A stretch of DNA of 64,000 nucleotides from Arachidicoccus soli (GCF_003600625.1 NZ_CP032489.1:372001-436000), one strand, 5' to 3'; positions 1-9,426 are shown, counted from the stretch's first letter. Notes: generated by a model from the letters alone, not told the origin. Numbers and translations are program-made.

Positions 1-2
1 AC

Positions 3-164
3 GATATTAAGGAGCAAAACGATCTTGCTAAAAAATACCCCCAAAGAGTAAAAGAATTGGCAAAGTTGTTAACGAAGAAATTGAAAGAAGAAGGAGGCCA
101 GTTACCTATAATAAAGGCTACCGGTAAAACTGTTCCTTATCCAGATGAGATTGGTAATAGTTAG
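3..164 (+). CDS. Sulfatase family protein, C-terminal fragment (5' end outside window)
   Basis: An open frame enters the window and stops at 162-164 after 53 codons. The peptide has a Lys/Glu-rich helix (DLAKKYPQRVKELAKLL) and ends with a Thr-Gly-Lys-Thr-Val-Pro-Tyr-Pro run. This resembles the tail of secreted Bacteroidota arylsulfatases, where a similar helix follows the sulfatase core. The catalytic part, including the formylglycine motif, is outside the window, so substrate and activity cannot be judged. A terminator follows about 26 bases later. The family call rests on this C-terminal similarity only; any other protein with a charged C-terminal helix remains possible. Confidence 0.5.
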   Translation, partial: DIKEQNDLAKKYPQRVKELAKLLTKKLKEEGGQLPIIKATGKTVPYPDEIGNS

Positions 165-189
165 GTTAGTAAGTATAATCTTAAAAATT

Positions 190-228
190 AATGCCCTTAG
201 AATCTATTTCAGGGGCATTCGTTTTTTT
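190..228 (+). terminator. Rho-independent terminator after the sulfatase fragment
   Basis: AATGCCC at 190-196 pairs with GGGCATT at 213-219 and is followed by seven T at 222-228. It closes the upstream transcription unit. Confidence 0.75.
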
Positions 229-329
229 CAATAGTAAGAGGCGAGGTTCGATTACACAAAGCGGTGGAGTTCTTGTCAATATTTTAGTATCTCTTTTTCA
301 TGTACTTTTGAAACAAATGAAAAAGCTTT

Positions 330-1091
330 ATGAATATAGATCTTATAATAGAAAATAAAATTGCAATCATAACGATTAATCGCCCTGAGAGCCTTAATGC
401 ATTAAACAGACAAACTTTGCAAGAGATTAGTGTAGCACTCTCGGAAGCGGAAAAAAACCTTTCTGCTAGAGTGATTGTAATTACCGGCGGCGGAGAAAAA
501 TCCTTTGTAGCAGGAGCAGATATTAAAGAATTTGCTGATTATAATACTAAAGAAGGAACAAAAATGGCACGTGATGGGCAAGCGAACGTTTTTGATAAGA
601 TTGAAAATCTAAGGAAGCCTGTAATTGCTGCTATCAACGGATTTGCTTTAGGTGGTGGGTTAGAACTTGCATTGGCATGTCATATTCGTTATGCTTCAGA
701 AAATGCCAAATTAGGATTTCCAGAAGCTGCTTTAGGGCTTATTCCCGGCTATGGCGGAACACAGAGGCTGCCTAAAATAGTAGGGAAAGGTTTAGCCAAT
801 GAGCTTATATTTTCTTCTAAAATGATATCTGCACAAAAAGCAAAAGAGATAGGGTTGGTGAATGAAATATTTCCTTTATCCGAATTGATGGATAAAACAA
901 AAGAATTGGCTAATACTATTGCTAAGAACTCGCCATTAGCTATTACAGAAGCTATTGCTGCAATAAATGCCTCAGACACGGAACAAGGATTTGAAAAAGA
1001 AATTAACGCCTTTGGAATGCTTTTCGAATCGGAGGATAAAAAAGAAGGGGTCACTGCATTTTTGGCAAAACGCAAACCAAATTTTAATTAG
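330..1091 (+). CDS. Enoyl-CoA hydratase / isomerase family (crotonase)
   Basis: This 253-residue cytoplasmic crotonase-fold protein should hydrate trans-2-enoyl-CoA to 3-hydroxyacyl-CoA in fatty-acid or branched-chain acyl-CoA oxidation. The oxyanion-hole segments VAGADIKEF (60-68) and GFALGGGLELALAC (104-117) are present. Both catalytic glutamates of hydratases are in place, Glu112 and Glu132 (GFPEAALGLIPG), so it is a hydratase rather than only an isomerase. Length is normal for the family. A -7 element TACTTTTG lies at 303-310, about 20 bases before the ATG, so it probably has its own promoter. It is next to prpBCD and faces the dehydrogenase genes at 4.7-7.3 kb, which would supply the neighbouring beta-oxidation steps. 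Chain-length preference cannot be read from the sequence. Confidence 0.9.
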   Translation: MNIDLIIENKIAIITINRPESLNALNRQTLQEISVALSEAEKNLSARVIVITGGGEKSFVAGADIKEFADYNTKEGTKMARDGQANVFDKIENLRKPVIAAINGFALGGGLELALACHIRYASENAKLGFPEAALGLIPGYGGTQRLPKIVGKGLANELIFSSKMISAQKAKEIGLVNEIFPLSELMDKTKELANTIAKNSPLAITEAIAAINASDTEQGFEKEINAFGMLFESEDKKEGVTAFLAKRKPNFN

Positions 1092-1142
1092 TTATAAATA
1101 ATCCAAACTTCTGCCAAGAAAGGATGTTTTATTATTTTAGCA

Positions 1143-1150
1143 TACATTTG
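1143..1150 (+). promoter_or_regulatory. Probable -7 element for prpBCD
   Basis: TACATTTG fits the Bacteroidota consensus TAnnTTTG and lies 66 bases before the prpB ATG. No convincing -33 TTG is seen at the usual spacing, so this is a moderate call. Confidence 0.4.
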
Positions 1151-1216
1151 TTAGTATTGAGAAAGTTGATAAAATTTTCATCATTTTGTGTCCTAATATT
1201 TTCAATGTAATTTTTT

Positions 1217-2101
1217 ATGAATATTTCCCAGGGATTAGCCTTTAGAAACGCTTTGGTGAGCGAGAAGCCACTTCAAGTTGTAGGAGCAATAAATGCAAAT
1301 CACGCACTTTTAGCAATGCAGGCAGGGTTTAAAGCTATATATCTTTCTGGCGGAGGTATTGCCGCCGGCTCTTTAGGTATTCCTGATTTAGGAATAACTA
1401 ACCTAAATGATATTTTGATTGATGCAGACAGAATTACCAATGTCTGTCCCTTGCCGTTGATGGTAGATATAGATACCGGATTTGGAGCATCTGCATTTAA
1501 TGTAGCAAGAACCATTAAATCATTGATTAAAATAGGTGCTGCAGCTGTGCACATGGAAGATCAGGTGGGTGCTAAAAGATGTGGACATAGACCCGGTAAG
1601 GAATTAGTTTCTACATCCGAAATGGTTGATCGTTTGAAAGCTGCTGTAGATGCCCGTACAGATGATCACTTTGTTATTGGTGCGCGTACAGATGCTTTGG
1701 CTTCTGAAGGGATGGATCTTGCATTGGAGCGTGCAGTGGCTTATAAAGAAGCAGGTGCTGATTTTATTTTTGCCGAAGCGGTCAAAAGTTTGGAAGAATA
1801 TAAAAGGTTTAGCGAGGTGACTGCTTTACCTATACTAGCTAATATTACGGAATTTGGACAGACGCCGGTATTTACGATAGCAGAATTATCTCAAGCAAAT
1901 GTATCTATTGTACTATATCCTTTGTCAGCATTTCGGGCGGCCAATAATGCTGCAAAAAATGTGTATCAACATATTCGCAATGATGGTAGCCAAAAAGAAG
2001 TAATCCCAATTATGCAGACAAGGGATGAACTGTACCAGAGCATCAATTACTACGAATATGAAACCAGATTAGATCATTTGTTCAATAAAAATAAAAAATA
2101 A
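1217..2101 (+). CDS. prpB: 2-methylisocitrate lyase
   Basis: It cleaves 2-methylisocitrate to pyruvate and succinate, the last step of the 2-methylcitrate cycle for propionyl-CoA. The 294-residue protein belongs to the PEP mutase/isocitrate lyase superfamily. The signature KRCGH is at 120-124 with catalytic Cys122, and the Mg-binding VDIDTGFG is at 83-90 (Asp84, Asp86). Length and motif spacing match E. coli PrpB. It is followed 5 bases later by prpC and then prpD, forming an apparent operon. The short KRCGH form, rather than the longer isocitrate lyase, and the neighbours together make the methylisocitrate assignment strong. No PrpR-type regulator is adjacent. Confidence 0.95.
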   Translation: MNISQGLAFRNALVSEKPLQVVGAINANHALLAMQAGFKAIYLSGGGIAAGSLGIPDLGITNLNDILIDADRITNVCPLPLMVDIDTGFGASAFNVARTIKSLIKIGAAAVHMEDQVGAKRCGHRPGKELVSTSEMVDRLKAAVDARTDDHFVIGARTDALASEGMDLALERAVAYKEAGADFIFAEAVKSLEEYKRFSEVTALPILANITEFGQTPVFTIAELSQANVSIVLYPLSAFRAANNAAKNVYQHIRNDGSQKEVIPIMQTRDELYQSINYYEYETRLDHLFNKNKK

Positions 2102-2106
2102 ATGCG

Positions 2107-3249
2107 ATGTCATCAGTAGAATTTAAACCTAAGAAAAGTGTCGCACTTTCAGGGGTTGCGGCAGGCAATACAGCTTTGAGTACAGTTGGACATAGCGGTA
2201 ACGATCTTCATTATAGAGGATATGATATTTTGGAGCTGGCACATCAAGCGACTTTTGAGGAAATAGCGTATTTATTGATTTATGGTAAACTTCCCACAAA
2301 GCTGCAATTGTCATCTTATGACTCTAGCTTAATGACTCAGCGTGGACTTCCAATTGTTGCTATACATATTTTAAAAGAATTGCCCCCAACAACACATCCC
2401 ATGGATGTATTACGTACTTATGTTTCTGTTATGGGAAGTATTCAGCCAGAAAAAGAAAGTCATCCTTTGGCTGGTGCGCGTGCGATTGCAGATCGCTTAA
2501 TGTCTTCGATGGCATCGGCTCTTTTGTACTGGTATCATTATAGTAGAAATGGACGCGAAATACATGTAGAAACTTCAGAAGTAGGTTTGGGTGGTCATTT
2601 TTTGCATTTGCTGCACGGCAAACCTACTTCGAAATCATGGACAAGAGCGATGCAGATATCATTAAACCTATATGCTGAACATGAGTTTAATGCATCAACT
2701 TTTACTGCCAGAGTGATTGCAGGGACAGGTTCTGATTTGTATTCCTGTATTACAGGTGCTATTGGCGCACTGCGTGGCCCCAAACATGGTGGGGCTAATG
2801 AAGTGGCATACGAAATTCAAACACGCTATAATAATGCGGATGATGCAGAAATGGATATTCGTAAACGACTGGCGAATAAGGAAGTGATTATTGGCTTTGG
2901 GCACCCTGTATATACTGTTGCAGATCCACGCAATCAGGTCATTAAACAAGTTGCAAAAGAGTTGTCCGAAGAAGTAGGAGATATGACTTTATTCTCTATC
3001 GCAGAAAGATTGGAAGCCGTAATGTGGGAAGAGAAAAAGATGTTCCCCAACCTGGATTGGTATTCCGCAGTTGTTTATCACCTGATGGGTATTCCGACTG
3101 AAATGTTTACACCACTCTTTGTTATTTCGCGTATTACAGGTTGGGCAGCGCATGTTTTTGAACAACGTCAAGACGGAAAAATAATCCGACCAAGTGCCAA
3201 TTATATTGGACCGGAAAATAGAGCATACATCCCGTTGGAAAACAGATAA
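2107..3249 (+). CDS. prpC: 2-methylcitrate synthase (citrate synthase family)
   Basis: It condenses propionyl-CoA with oxaloacetate to 2-methylcitrate. The 380-residue protein is a short citrate synthase of the type II-like PrpC group. The catalytic triad is visible: His227 (GPKHGGANE), His266 (GFGHPVY) and Asp317 (LDWYSA). Substrate-binding arginines lie in the C-terminal HVFEQR and RPSANYIGP segments. The start follows prpB by 5 bases, suggesting coupled translation. Citrate synthase activity with acetyl-CoA is possible as a side reaction, but the flanking prpB and prpD point to methylcitrate synthesis as the main role. Confidence 0.95.
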   Translation: MSSVEFKPKKSVALSGVAAGNTALSTVGHSGNDLHYRGYDILELAHQATFEEIAYLLIYGKLPTKLQLSSYDSSLMTQRGLPIVAIHILKELPPTTHPMDVLRTYVSVMGSIQPEKESHPLAGARAIADRLMSSMASALLYWYHYSRNGREIHVETSEVGLGGHFLHLLHGKPTSKSWTRAMQISLNLYAEHEFNASTFTARVIAGTGSDLYSCITGAIGALRGPKHGGANEVAYEIQTRYNNADDAEMDIRKRLANKEVIIGFGHPVYTVADPRNQVIKQVAKELSEEVGDMTLFSIAERLEAVMWEEKKMFPNLDWYSAVVYHLMGIPTEMFTPLFVISRITGWAAHVFEQRQDGKIIRPSANYIGPENRAYIPLENR

Positions 3250-3271
3250 GATTAATATTTTAAATTTAGTT

Positions 3272-4726
3272 ATGAGTGCTATAATTTCAAATGAAAGGCC
3301 ACCAATTGATCAGGTTTTGATTGATATTGCTGATTATGTCTTAAACTATAAAATAGAAAGTGAAAAAGCGCTGAAAACAGCTTTTTATTGTTTCATAGAC
3401 ACTTTGGGTTGCGGATTTGAGGCGCTGACCTATCCTGCATGTGTTAAATTATTAGGTCCGATTATCCCGGGAACTATTGTCCCTAATGGGGCAAAAGTCC
3501 CCGGCACAAATTTTCAATTAGATCCTGTGCAGGCTGCATTTAATATTGGTGCAATTATTCGTTGGCTCGATTTCAACGATACTTGGTTGGCTGCAGAGTG
3601 GGGACACCCTTCTGATAATTTAGGGGGCATTTTAGCGACGGCGGATTGGTTAAGTAGAACAAGGATCGCTCAAGGCGAACAGCCTTTAAATGCCAAAATT
3701 ATATTGGAAGCCATGATTATGGCACACGAGATTCAGGGGGTATTGGCCCTGGAAAATTCTTTCAACAAAGTAGGATTGGATCATGTTTTATTGGTGAAGG
3801 TTGCCTCTACCGCTGTTGTTGGGAAATTGCTAGGATTGAATAAAGAAGAATTAATCAACGCAATTTCGCTGGCTTTTGTTGATGGACAATCATTGCGTAC
3901 TTATCGTCATGCGCCCAATACCGGAAGTCGAAAATCTTGGGCTGCCGGAGACGCTACTTCGCGTGCTGTTCGTTTGGCCTTAATAGCCCAAACAGGTGAA
4001 ATGGGCTATCCTTCCGTATTGACAGCTCCAGTTTGGGGCTTTTATGATGTTTCTTTCAAGGGGCAACCATTCAAATTCCAACGTACTTATGGCACTTATG
4101 TAATGGAAAATATACTATTCAAAATATCTTTTCCTGCCGAGTTTCATGCGCAAACGGCGGCAGAGGCCGCCATGATATTGCATAAACAATTAAACGAATT
4201 AAGCAAAACGACGGATGATATCCAGGAAATAATCATCAGAACACATGAAGCTGCTATTCGAATTATTGATAAAAAAGGACCCTTACATAACCCTGCTGAT
4301 AGAGATCATTGCATTCAATATATGATCGCCATACCCTTATTGTTTGGGCGATTGACAGCAGATGATTATGAAGATGTTATTGCGAGTGATGAACGAATTG
4401 ATTTATTGAGAGGTAAAATGAATTGTGTAGAAGACCCACAATTTACTAAAGACTATCACGATCCGGAAAAGCGTGCGATTTCAAATGGATTGACTATTCG
4501 CTTTAAAGATGGAACAACATTGCCTGAAGTTGTTGTTGAATATCCTATAGGGCATCCGAGACGCCGTGAAGAAGGTATTCCTAAATTGATTGAAAAATAC
4601 AAGAAAAACCTTGCACGCATTTTTCCTGAGAAACAGCAAACAAAAATAGTAGGCGCAACATTGAACTATGATGATTTTGTAAAAATGGACGTGAATGATG
4701 TAGTTGATTTGATGGTAAAATATTAA
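3272..4726 (+). CDS. prpD: 2-methylcitrate dehydratase, MmgE/PrpD family
   Basis: It dehydrates 2-methylcitrate to 2-methyl-cis-aconitate. From ATG 3272 the protein has 484 residues, the usual PrpD length, and shows the family features: an N-terminal all-alpha domain with [12 protein letters not shown] and the conserved [16 protein letters not shown] stretch, and a C-terminal domain with [12 protein letters not shown] and HPRRREEG. The same frame is open back to 3194, but that start would overlap prpC by 56 bases and adds residues not typical of the family, so 3272 is preferred. This is the prpD route rather than the acnD-prpF route. A general aconitase would complete the cycle elsewhere. Confidence 0.93.
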   Translation: MSAIISNERPPIDQVLIDIADYVLNYKIESEKALKTAFYCFIDTLGCGFEALTYPACVKLLGPIIPGTIVPNGAKVPGTNFQLDPVQAAFNIGAIIRWLDFNDTWLAAEWGHPSDNLGGILATADWLSRTRIAQGEQPLNAKIILEAMIMAHEIQGVLALENSFNKVGLDHVLLVKVASTAVVGKLLGLNKEELINAISLAFVDGQSLRTYRHAPNTGSRKSWAAGDATSRAVRLALIAQTGEMGYPSVLTAPVWGFYDVSFKGQPFKFQRTYGTYVMENILFKISFPAEFHAQTAAEAAMILHKQLNELSKTTDDIQEIIIRTHEAAIRIIDKKGPLHNPADRDHCIQYMIAIPLLFGRLTADDYEDVIASDERIDLLRGKMNCVEDPQFTKDYHDPEKRAISNGLTIRFKDGTTLPEVVVEYPIGHPRRREEGIPKLIEKYKKNLARIFPEKQQTKIVGATLNYDDFVKMDVNDVVDLMVKY

Positions 4727-4735
4727 AATGATACT

Positions 4736-6052
4736 TTATTTTCTCAAAGGCCAATTAGATTCCAGTCCATTGTAAAAGCTAAATTTTTCTTCAGCTAACT
4801 TTATTAAAGAAGCTGGCACCTCCCATTGCTCCCCAAATCTGCTGAATGATTCACAATCTTCCAGAAATTGCACTATACCCACTTCATCAATATATGAAAA
4901 TACCCCACCCGTGTGTTTTGCAAATCCAACACCTAAGATAGAACCGATATCTCCATCAATAGGTCTATCCAAAACGCCTTCGTCCAAACAACGGTAACTA
5001 TCCAAAGCCATTACATGTAATAATCTTTTTTGAATTGTTTGTTTATCTATTGGTTGGGAAGTTTGTGGAATTGTTTCATCTTCTACCACCTGTTTTGTTT
5101 TGGAGCTGACATCATAATTGTAAAAACCCTTTCCCGATTTTCGACCTGTCCTACCTCTTGCAACCAGTTTTTTTAAATAACTATAGCACCGTTTTTGACT
5201 TGGAGATAATTCTGGTAACTGATCATAAACATGTAACATCAAAGGAATCGAAATTTCGTCTAATACTGCTAATGGACTGACCGCAAATCCTGCATTTACT
5301 GCTTCAGCTTCAATAATTGCAGCGGGAATCCCTTCCAACAACATCGTAATTGCTTCCAGCAGATAGTTGAAAAATATGCGGGAAGTAAAAAATGCAGGAC
5401 TATCCTGTACAACAATCGGGACTTTCTGTAGTTTCAGCGCAAAATGTAGTGCTTTGTTTAAAGTTTCTTCACTTGTTTTTTTGCCAAGAATAATCTCTAC
5501 AAGCGGCATTTTATCTACAGGTGAAAAGAAATGCATTCCGATGAAACTTTCTGGGTTGGCTGTGTAAGAAGCTAACTCCGTAATGGGCAATGAAGTGGTA
5601 TTGGAAGCAAAAAAACCATTGCCCTTAAGAAAAGGACTGCTGTTGGTAATCACTTCTCTCTTAAGTATTTTATCTTCAAAAATAGCTTCAATAATCATGT
5701 CAGCATCTGCAAGGTCTGCTATCTTATCTGTAGGATATATAAGTGAAAGGATTTTCTCTTTTTCGCTTTCAGTCATTTTCCCCCTTCTTATCATTTTATC
5801 ACAACATTTTTCGCTGTATATCTTACCTTTTTTAGCAAATAGAATATCTGTATCTTTTAAGTAAACTTTTATACCTGCTCTTGCAACTTCATAAGCAATA
5901 CCAGAACCCATCATACCTGCTCCTAAAACACTGATTTTATTAAATGGGAAATTGGGCCAGCCTGGAAGTCGCTCGGGGTTCTTTGCGTTTTGTATTCCGT
6001 AGTTCAAGCGCGCATCACTTATAGTTTCTTTGCTATCTATTTTTTCATTCAT
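4736..6052 (-). CDS. 3-hydroxyacyl-CoA dehydrogenase, stand-alone
   Basis: It oxidises L-3-hydroxyacyl-CoA with NAD. The 438 residues contain the Rossmann motif GAGMMGSG (44-51), catalytic His174 (GMHFFSPVDKMPLVEII) with Glu186, and two C-terminal 3HCDH helical domains. The first 38 residues, including NPERLPGWPNF, look like the linker that joins hydratase and dehydrogenase in FadB/FadJ, so this may descend from a two-domain enzyme that lost its hydratase half; that is an inference. The hydratase at 330-1091 could supply the missing activity. It ends 10 bases from the convergent prpD stop and is followed upstream by an acyl-CoA dehydrogenase gene in the same direction (42-base gap). Confidence 0.9.
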   Translation of the reverse strand: MNEKIDSKETISDARLNYGIQNAKNPERLPGWPNFPFNKISVLGAGMMGSGIAYEVARAGIKVYLKDTDILFAKKGKIYSEKCCDKMIRRGKMTESEKEKILSLIYPTDKIADLADADMIIEAIFEDKILKREVITNSSPFLKGNGFFASNTTSLPITELASYTANPESFIGMHFFSPVDKMPLVEIILGKKTSEETLNKALHFALKLQKVPIVVQDSPAFFTSRIFFNYLLEAITMLLEGIPAAIIEAEAVNAGFAVSPLAVLDEISIPLMLHVYDQLPELSPSQKRCYSYLKKLVARGRTGRKSGKGFYNYDVSSKTKQVVEDETIPQTSQPIDKQTIQKRLLHVMALDSYRCLDEGVLDRPIDGDIGSILGVGFAKHTGGVFSYIDEVGIVQFLEDCESFSRFGEQWEVPASLIKLAEEKFSFYNGLESNWPLRK

Positions 6053-6094
6053 CCGATAAATTTTTATTGCTTTTAAGAAGGTGTTGAGGTATCG

Positions 6095-7261
6095 TTATTT
6101 TTTGCTATAACTCACATTATCAATGACCATTCTAGCGATAATTTCCAGCATAATTTCTGAAGTTCCCCCAATGATGGTGCCTGCACGAACGTCTCTATAT
6201 AAGCGTGCAATTTTATAATCTTCGGTAAAACCATAGCCACCGAATAATTGCAGGCATTGATGAACAATACTAATAGCCAATTCATTGGCCTGTAATTTGG
6301 CAATGGAACATTCTTCTACAGCATATTGACCATTATTTTGCAAATCGCAACAATGATTTACAAATGCTTTAGTTGTCTTAATGTCGGCAACCATTTGTGC
6401 GATTCGGTGTCGAATAACTTGAAATTCTTGCAGTTTTTTTCCAAAAGCTTCTCTAAGATTGATGTACTCCATCGTGTATTTCAAAGCCGATTCGCAGGTA
6501 GCAATACTATTGATAGCCGCAGTAAGCCGTTCCAATTGCAGCCCATCCATTAAATAACTAAAGCCGGCACCTTCTTCACCTATTAGATTCTTAATAGGAA
6601 CTTTTACATTATCAAATCTTAACTCTGCTGTATCAGAAGCATGCCAACCCATTTTTTCGATCTTGCTGGAGCTTACTCCCGGTGTGCTCCTTTCAATAAG
6701 AATAAGACTTATTCCTTTACTGCCTTTTTCTGGATTTGTTTTAACGGTAGTTATAAAAAAATCTCCATAATAGCCATTGGTAATAAAGGTTTTTGATCCA
6801 TTAATAATGTAATAATCGTCTTTACGAACGGCAGTCGTACGGATGTTTTGTATGTCTGACCCTGCTCCCGGTTCTGTGATGGCAATGGCACTTACCTTGT
6901 CCCCCGCAATTACTGGTTTTAAGTAACATTGTTTTAAGTCTTCAGAGGCAAACTTGAGTAAATAAGGGGCTGACATATATTGTATAACCAAAGCAGAAAT
7001 CGTGAAACCACCTGAAAAACAATAAGACATCTCTTCACAGAAAATCATAGAATAGTAGAAGTCCAAATTTAGCCCCCCGTATGTTTCTGGATAGTTAAGC
7101 CCCAAAAAGCCCATATCGCCCATCTTTTTCCAAATGCTACGGTCTATCTGTTGTTCTTTTTCCCAATCATCAATATAGGGTATTATTTCCTTTTGTATAA
7201 AAGCGCGTAAAGTTTCTCGAAAAACCTGGTGTTCAGGCGATAGAAGAGTGGCATGTATCAT
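6095..7261 (-). CDS. Acyl-CoA dehydrogenase (long/branched-chain type active site)
   Basis: An FAD enzyme that makes the first double bond in acyl-CoA oxidation. The 388 residues carry the N-terminal helical domain, the FAD/substrate middle domain (AITEPGAGSD, 127-136; WHASDTAELRFDNV) and the C-terminal helical domain (REAFGK, QLFGGYGFTED). At the place of the short/medium-chain catalytic Glu (usual YEGT) there is Ile-Gly-Gly-Thr (Gly365). A glutamate is instead present at Glu244 in GLQLERL, the position used by long-chain and isovaleryl-CoA dehydrogenases. It is the first gene of a two-gene minus-strand unit with the hydroxyacyl-CoA dehydrogenase, and its promoter carries an operator-like palindrome. 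The exact substrate is open. Confidence 0.92.
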   Translation of the reverse strand: MIHATLLSPEHQVFRETLRAFIQKEIIPYIDDWEKEQQIDRSIWKKMGDMGFLGLNYPETYGGLNLDFYYSMIFCEEMSYCFSGGFTISALVIQYMSAPYLLKFASEDLKQCYLKPVIAGDKVSAIAITEPGAGSDIQNIRTTAVRKDDYYIINGSKTFITNGYYGDFFITTVKTNPEKGSKGISLILIERSTPGVSSSKIEKMGWHASDTAELRFDNVKVPIKNLIGEEGAGFSYLMDGLQLERLTAAINSIATCESALKYTMEYINLREAFGKKLQEFQVIRHRIAQMVADIKTTKAFVNHCCDLQNNGQYAVEECSIAKLQANELAISIVHQCLQLFGGYGFTEDYKIARLYRDVRAGTIIGGTSEIMLEIIARMVIDNVSYSKK

Positions 7262-7287
7262 ATCTTATTAGACATTTAATTAGTGTT

Positions 7288-7303
7288 ACTAACAACAGTT
7301 AGT
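7288..7303 (-). promoter_or_regulatory. Operator-like palindrome at the acyl-CoA dehydrogenase start
   Basis: ACTAAC-AACA-GTTAGT is a perfect 6-bp-arm inverted repeat directly after the -7 box and 27 bases before the ATG. A TetR-family fatty-acid regulator would be a typical binder; the regulator is not in the window. Confidence 0.5.
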
Positions 7304-7332
7304 CAAATGTAAATAAATAAATGTATAGACAA
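7304..7332 (-). promoter_or_regulatory. Promoter of the acyl-CoA dehydrogenase operon
   Basis: On the minus strand TTG (7332-7330), 18 bases, then TACATTTG (7311-7304). This matches the Bacteroidota -33/-7 pattern. The palindrome at 7288-7303 abuts it at the expected transcription start. Confidence 0.65.
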
Positions 7333-7689
7333 TGATTTTACACTTAAATTTTAGCTTTTAAGTAGATATGTCTTTGCTGCAATAAGTGATGATATGTAAG
7401 TCAAAAGAACCGGAATCGAGTATGCACTTGTCTTAAAAAGAGATAGGAAGAGTGAAAGGCATAAACTAAACTCATAGTATCAATATCCTAGTAAAAGACT
7501 ATTTTATAAACGGACTTTTTCTGAATGCAGAAATGCTACTTGTGGAGAAATATATTGTAATAATAGGATATAATATTTATAAATACTGCCTGAACCGACG
7601 AAATTAAAAGGAAATGAACGAAGTGATAAAAAAAGCTGACTTCAAGAGCTTTGCGTTTTGCAAAAATCGATACATTAATAAACTGAACC
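7333..7689. other. Gene-free stretch before the IS605-type element
   Basis: About 360 AT-rich bases. No open frame, RNA gene or strong hairpin is recognised on either strand. Confidence 0.5.
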
Positions 7690-7699
7690 TTTGAGATTT

Positions 7700-7850
7700 T
7701 AGTTGATATAGGTGTGAACTACCCATTCACGCAAAGCGATGAGTGGGCTTCTCAACCCATACGCACAGCCTAATGGCTCACGTTAACGGTTGAAGGCTTT
7801 ATCCGAAGCCCGAATGTTTTAATATTCAAAGCGGCATTTTCATCTCTTTC
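7700..7850 (-). ncRNA. Predicted right-end (omega/re) RNA of TnpB
   Basis: TnpB nucleases use a guide RNA that spans the 3' end of tnpB and the right end of the element, with the guide taken from the flank just beyond. Here the tnpB 3' end (stop 7770) is followed by a structured stretch, including the hairpin 7722-7747. The position is by analogy to known systems; extents are approximate. Confidence 0.4.
7722..7747 (-). repeat. Right-end hairpin of the IS605-type element
   Basis: On the minus strand CCCACTCA pairs with TGAATGGG (7 of 8 pairs) around a 10-base loop. The sequence closely resembles the left-end hairpin at 9455-9479. Confidence 0.7.
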
Positions 7851-8903
7851 GTGATGAGTGCCGCATGATTGACAAGTCCAAGACCTGTCCTTCAAACTTA
7901 GTTCTTTGAAAATATGTCCGCAATGTGAACACAATTTGGACGATGGTTGAAACCTGCCGATGTACAGGATATTCTTTCCGTACCATTCGGCTTTGTATTC
8001 CAGCATCGTTTTGAATTTGTGCCATCCTACTTCACCAATAGCAAGGGCAAGTTTTTCGTTTTGCATCATGCCTTTGATGTTTAAATCTTCAAGGCAAATG
8101 CTGTTGTAAGAACGAATGATGTGCGTACTTGCTTTGTGTAAGTAGTCCTCACGTTGGTTTTTGATGTGTTCGTGAAGTTTAGCAACTACCAGTTTTTGTT
8201 TCAGGAAGTTTTTGCTTTGCTCCTTCGCACCCCTTTTAAATCTACGGCTCAACTTTCTTTGTTCTACCCGAAGCCTTCTAAGATTATTTCTTAGATGCTT
8301 TGGATTGTCAAAGGTTGTTCCGTCTGAAAGGGTAGCAAAAGTTTTCACGCCCATATCTATTCCAACGGTTGTTTTCTGCATTACAGGTTTTTTCTTCGGC
8401 AACTGCTTTTGGTTCTCAACCAGTATGCTTACGAAGTATTTGCCTGTTGAAGTCCTGGAAACGGTTACTGTTTTAATCTCGCCTTTAAATTGGCGATGAA
8501 AAATACAGGTTACATTTTTCAGCTTCGGGAGGAAGATGATACTGTTCTCAAAGTCTGTTTTCACACCTTGCGGAAACTGTATGGATTGTTTGCGATGCTT
8601 TGATTTAAACTTAGGGAAGCCGCCACCTTTAAAGAATTGGGTGTAGGCATTGTCTAAGTTTCTCAAACTCATTTGAAGCGTTTGTGAAGGGCACTCCTGC
8701 AACCATGTTGCTTCGGTGTCTTTCAGTTCCTTCATCTGGTTCGCAAGGTCTATACAGGTTAAATGCTTACGTGCGGTAGTCCATGCTTGCATTTTTGTTT
8801 CCAGTCCAAGATTGAAAACAAAACGACAGCTACCAAAGAACATAGCCAGTTGTTGCTTTTGTTCTTCGGTAGGCAGGAGGCAATATTTGTAGGCTTTGAG
8901 CAT
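7770..8903 (-). CDS. tnpB: TnpB RNA-guided nuclease of IS200/IS605 element
   Basis: A 377-residue TnpB, the family ancestral to Cas12. The N-terminal helix-turn-helix part (MLKAYKYCLLPTEEQ) is followed by a RuvC fold whose three acidic residues are all present: Asp183 (GIDMGVKTFATL), Glu272 (ICLEDLNIKGM) and Asp354 (HERDENAALNI). The zinc ribbon has Cys325, Cys328, Cys344 and Cys347. Length is complete for the compact TnpB group, so nuclease activity is plausible. Its known role is to cut the empty donor site with a right-end RNA and so keep the element. It is divergent from tnpA and shares a 96-base spacer that holds a hairpin. Confidence 0.95.
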   Translation of the reverse strand: MLKAYKYCLLPTEEQKQQLAMFFGSCRFVFNLGLETKMQAWTTARKHLTCIDLANQMKELKDTEATWLQECPSQTLQMSLRNLDNAYTQFFKGGGFPKFKSKHRKQSIQFPQGVKTDFENSIIFLPKLKNVTCIFHRQFKGEIKTVTVSRTSTGKYFVSILVENQKQLPKKKPVMQKTTVGIDMGVKTFATLSDGTTFDNPKHLRNNLRRLRVEQRKLSRRFKRGAKEQSKNFLKQKLVVAKLHEHIKNQREDYLHKASTHIIRSYNSICLEDLNIKGMMQNEKLALAIGEVGWHKFKTMLEYKAEWYGKNILYIGRFQPSSKLCSHCGHIFKELSLKDRSWTCQSCGTHHERDENAALNIKTFGLRIKPSTVNVSH

Positions 8904-8938
8904 TGATGTAAAGGTAATGATTTTTCTTACAAAACCCG

Positions 8939-8994
8939 CTACGTTTTTGTAAACCCTTCCCTATTCAGGTAAAAAGGGATTTACAAAAACTACG
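8939..8994. repeat. Hairpin between tnpB and tnpA starts
   Basis: The left arm (8939-8956) and right arm (8976-8994) share an 11-bp perfect core GTTTTTGTAAA plus CCC/GGG pairs. It ends six bases before the tnpA ATG and could control both divergent genes. Confidence 0.6.
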
Positions 8995-8999
8995 CTACT

Positions 9000-9410
9000 A
9001 TGTCTCAAAAATCTAACTACCAGTCCACCAATCGTTCAAAGCACTACTTAAAATGCCATCTCATTTTTGTTTGTAAGTACCGTAAGGCAATGCTTGTCGG
9101 TCAGCTTAATGATGATGTTAAGCGTATCTTTCTCTCTATCGCTGAAAATTCAGATTTTGAAATTGAAGTGATGGAGACAGATACAGACCATGTACATTTC
9201 CTTATTCGCTACATTCCTCGCCTGTCTATTGTGCAAATTGTTCGCAGGTTAAAGCAGGAAAGCACTCGTCAGTTGTGGTTGCTGCATGGCAAAATACTCC
9301 GTAAGCAATATTGGTATCAGAAATTACTTTGGTCGGATGGCTATTTCGTTTGTTCCATTGGTGAAGCATCACCTGAAACAGTCAGGCAATACATCCTTTC
9401 ACAAGGTTAA
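9000..9410 (+). CDS. tnpA: Y1 (HUH) transposase of IS200/IS605 element
   Basis: A 136-residue single-strand DNA transposase. The HUH motif HVH is at 64-66 (DTDHVHFLIRY) and the catalytic tyrosine is Tyr131 (SPETVRQYILSQG). Length and layout are those of IS200/IS605 TnpA. It would cut and rejoin single-stranded ends at the two hairpins during replication. A hairpin ends immediately before its start codon, and known TnpA genes are often held at low expression by such leaders. The frame is complete, so the element may still be mobile. Confidence 0.95.
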   Translation: MSQKSNYQSTNRSKHYLKCHLIFVCKYRKAMLVGQLNDDVKRIFLSIAENSDFEIEVMETDTDHVHFLIRYIPRLSIVQIVRRLKQESTRQLWLLHGKILRKQYWYQKLLWSDGYFVCSIGEASPETVRQYILSQG

Positions 9411-9426
9411 TCATTTTCAATCATTA

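Noticed and set aside
3194-3271. Upstream extension of prpD into prpC
   Set aside because: It overlaps prpC by 56 bases and adds residues not seen in PrpD; ATG 3272 gives the normal length.
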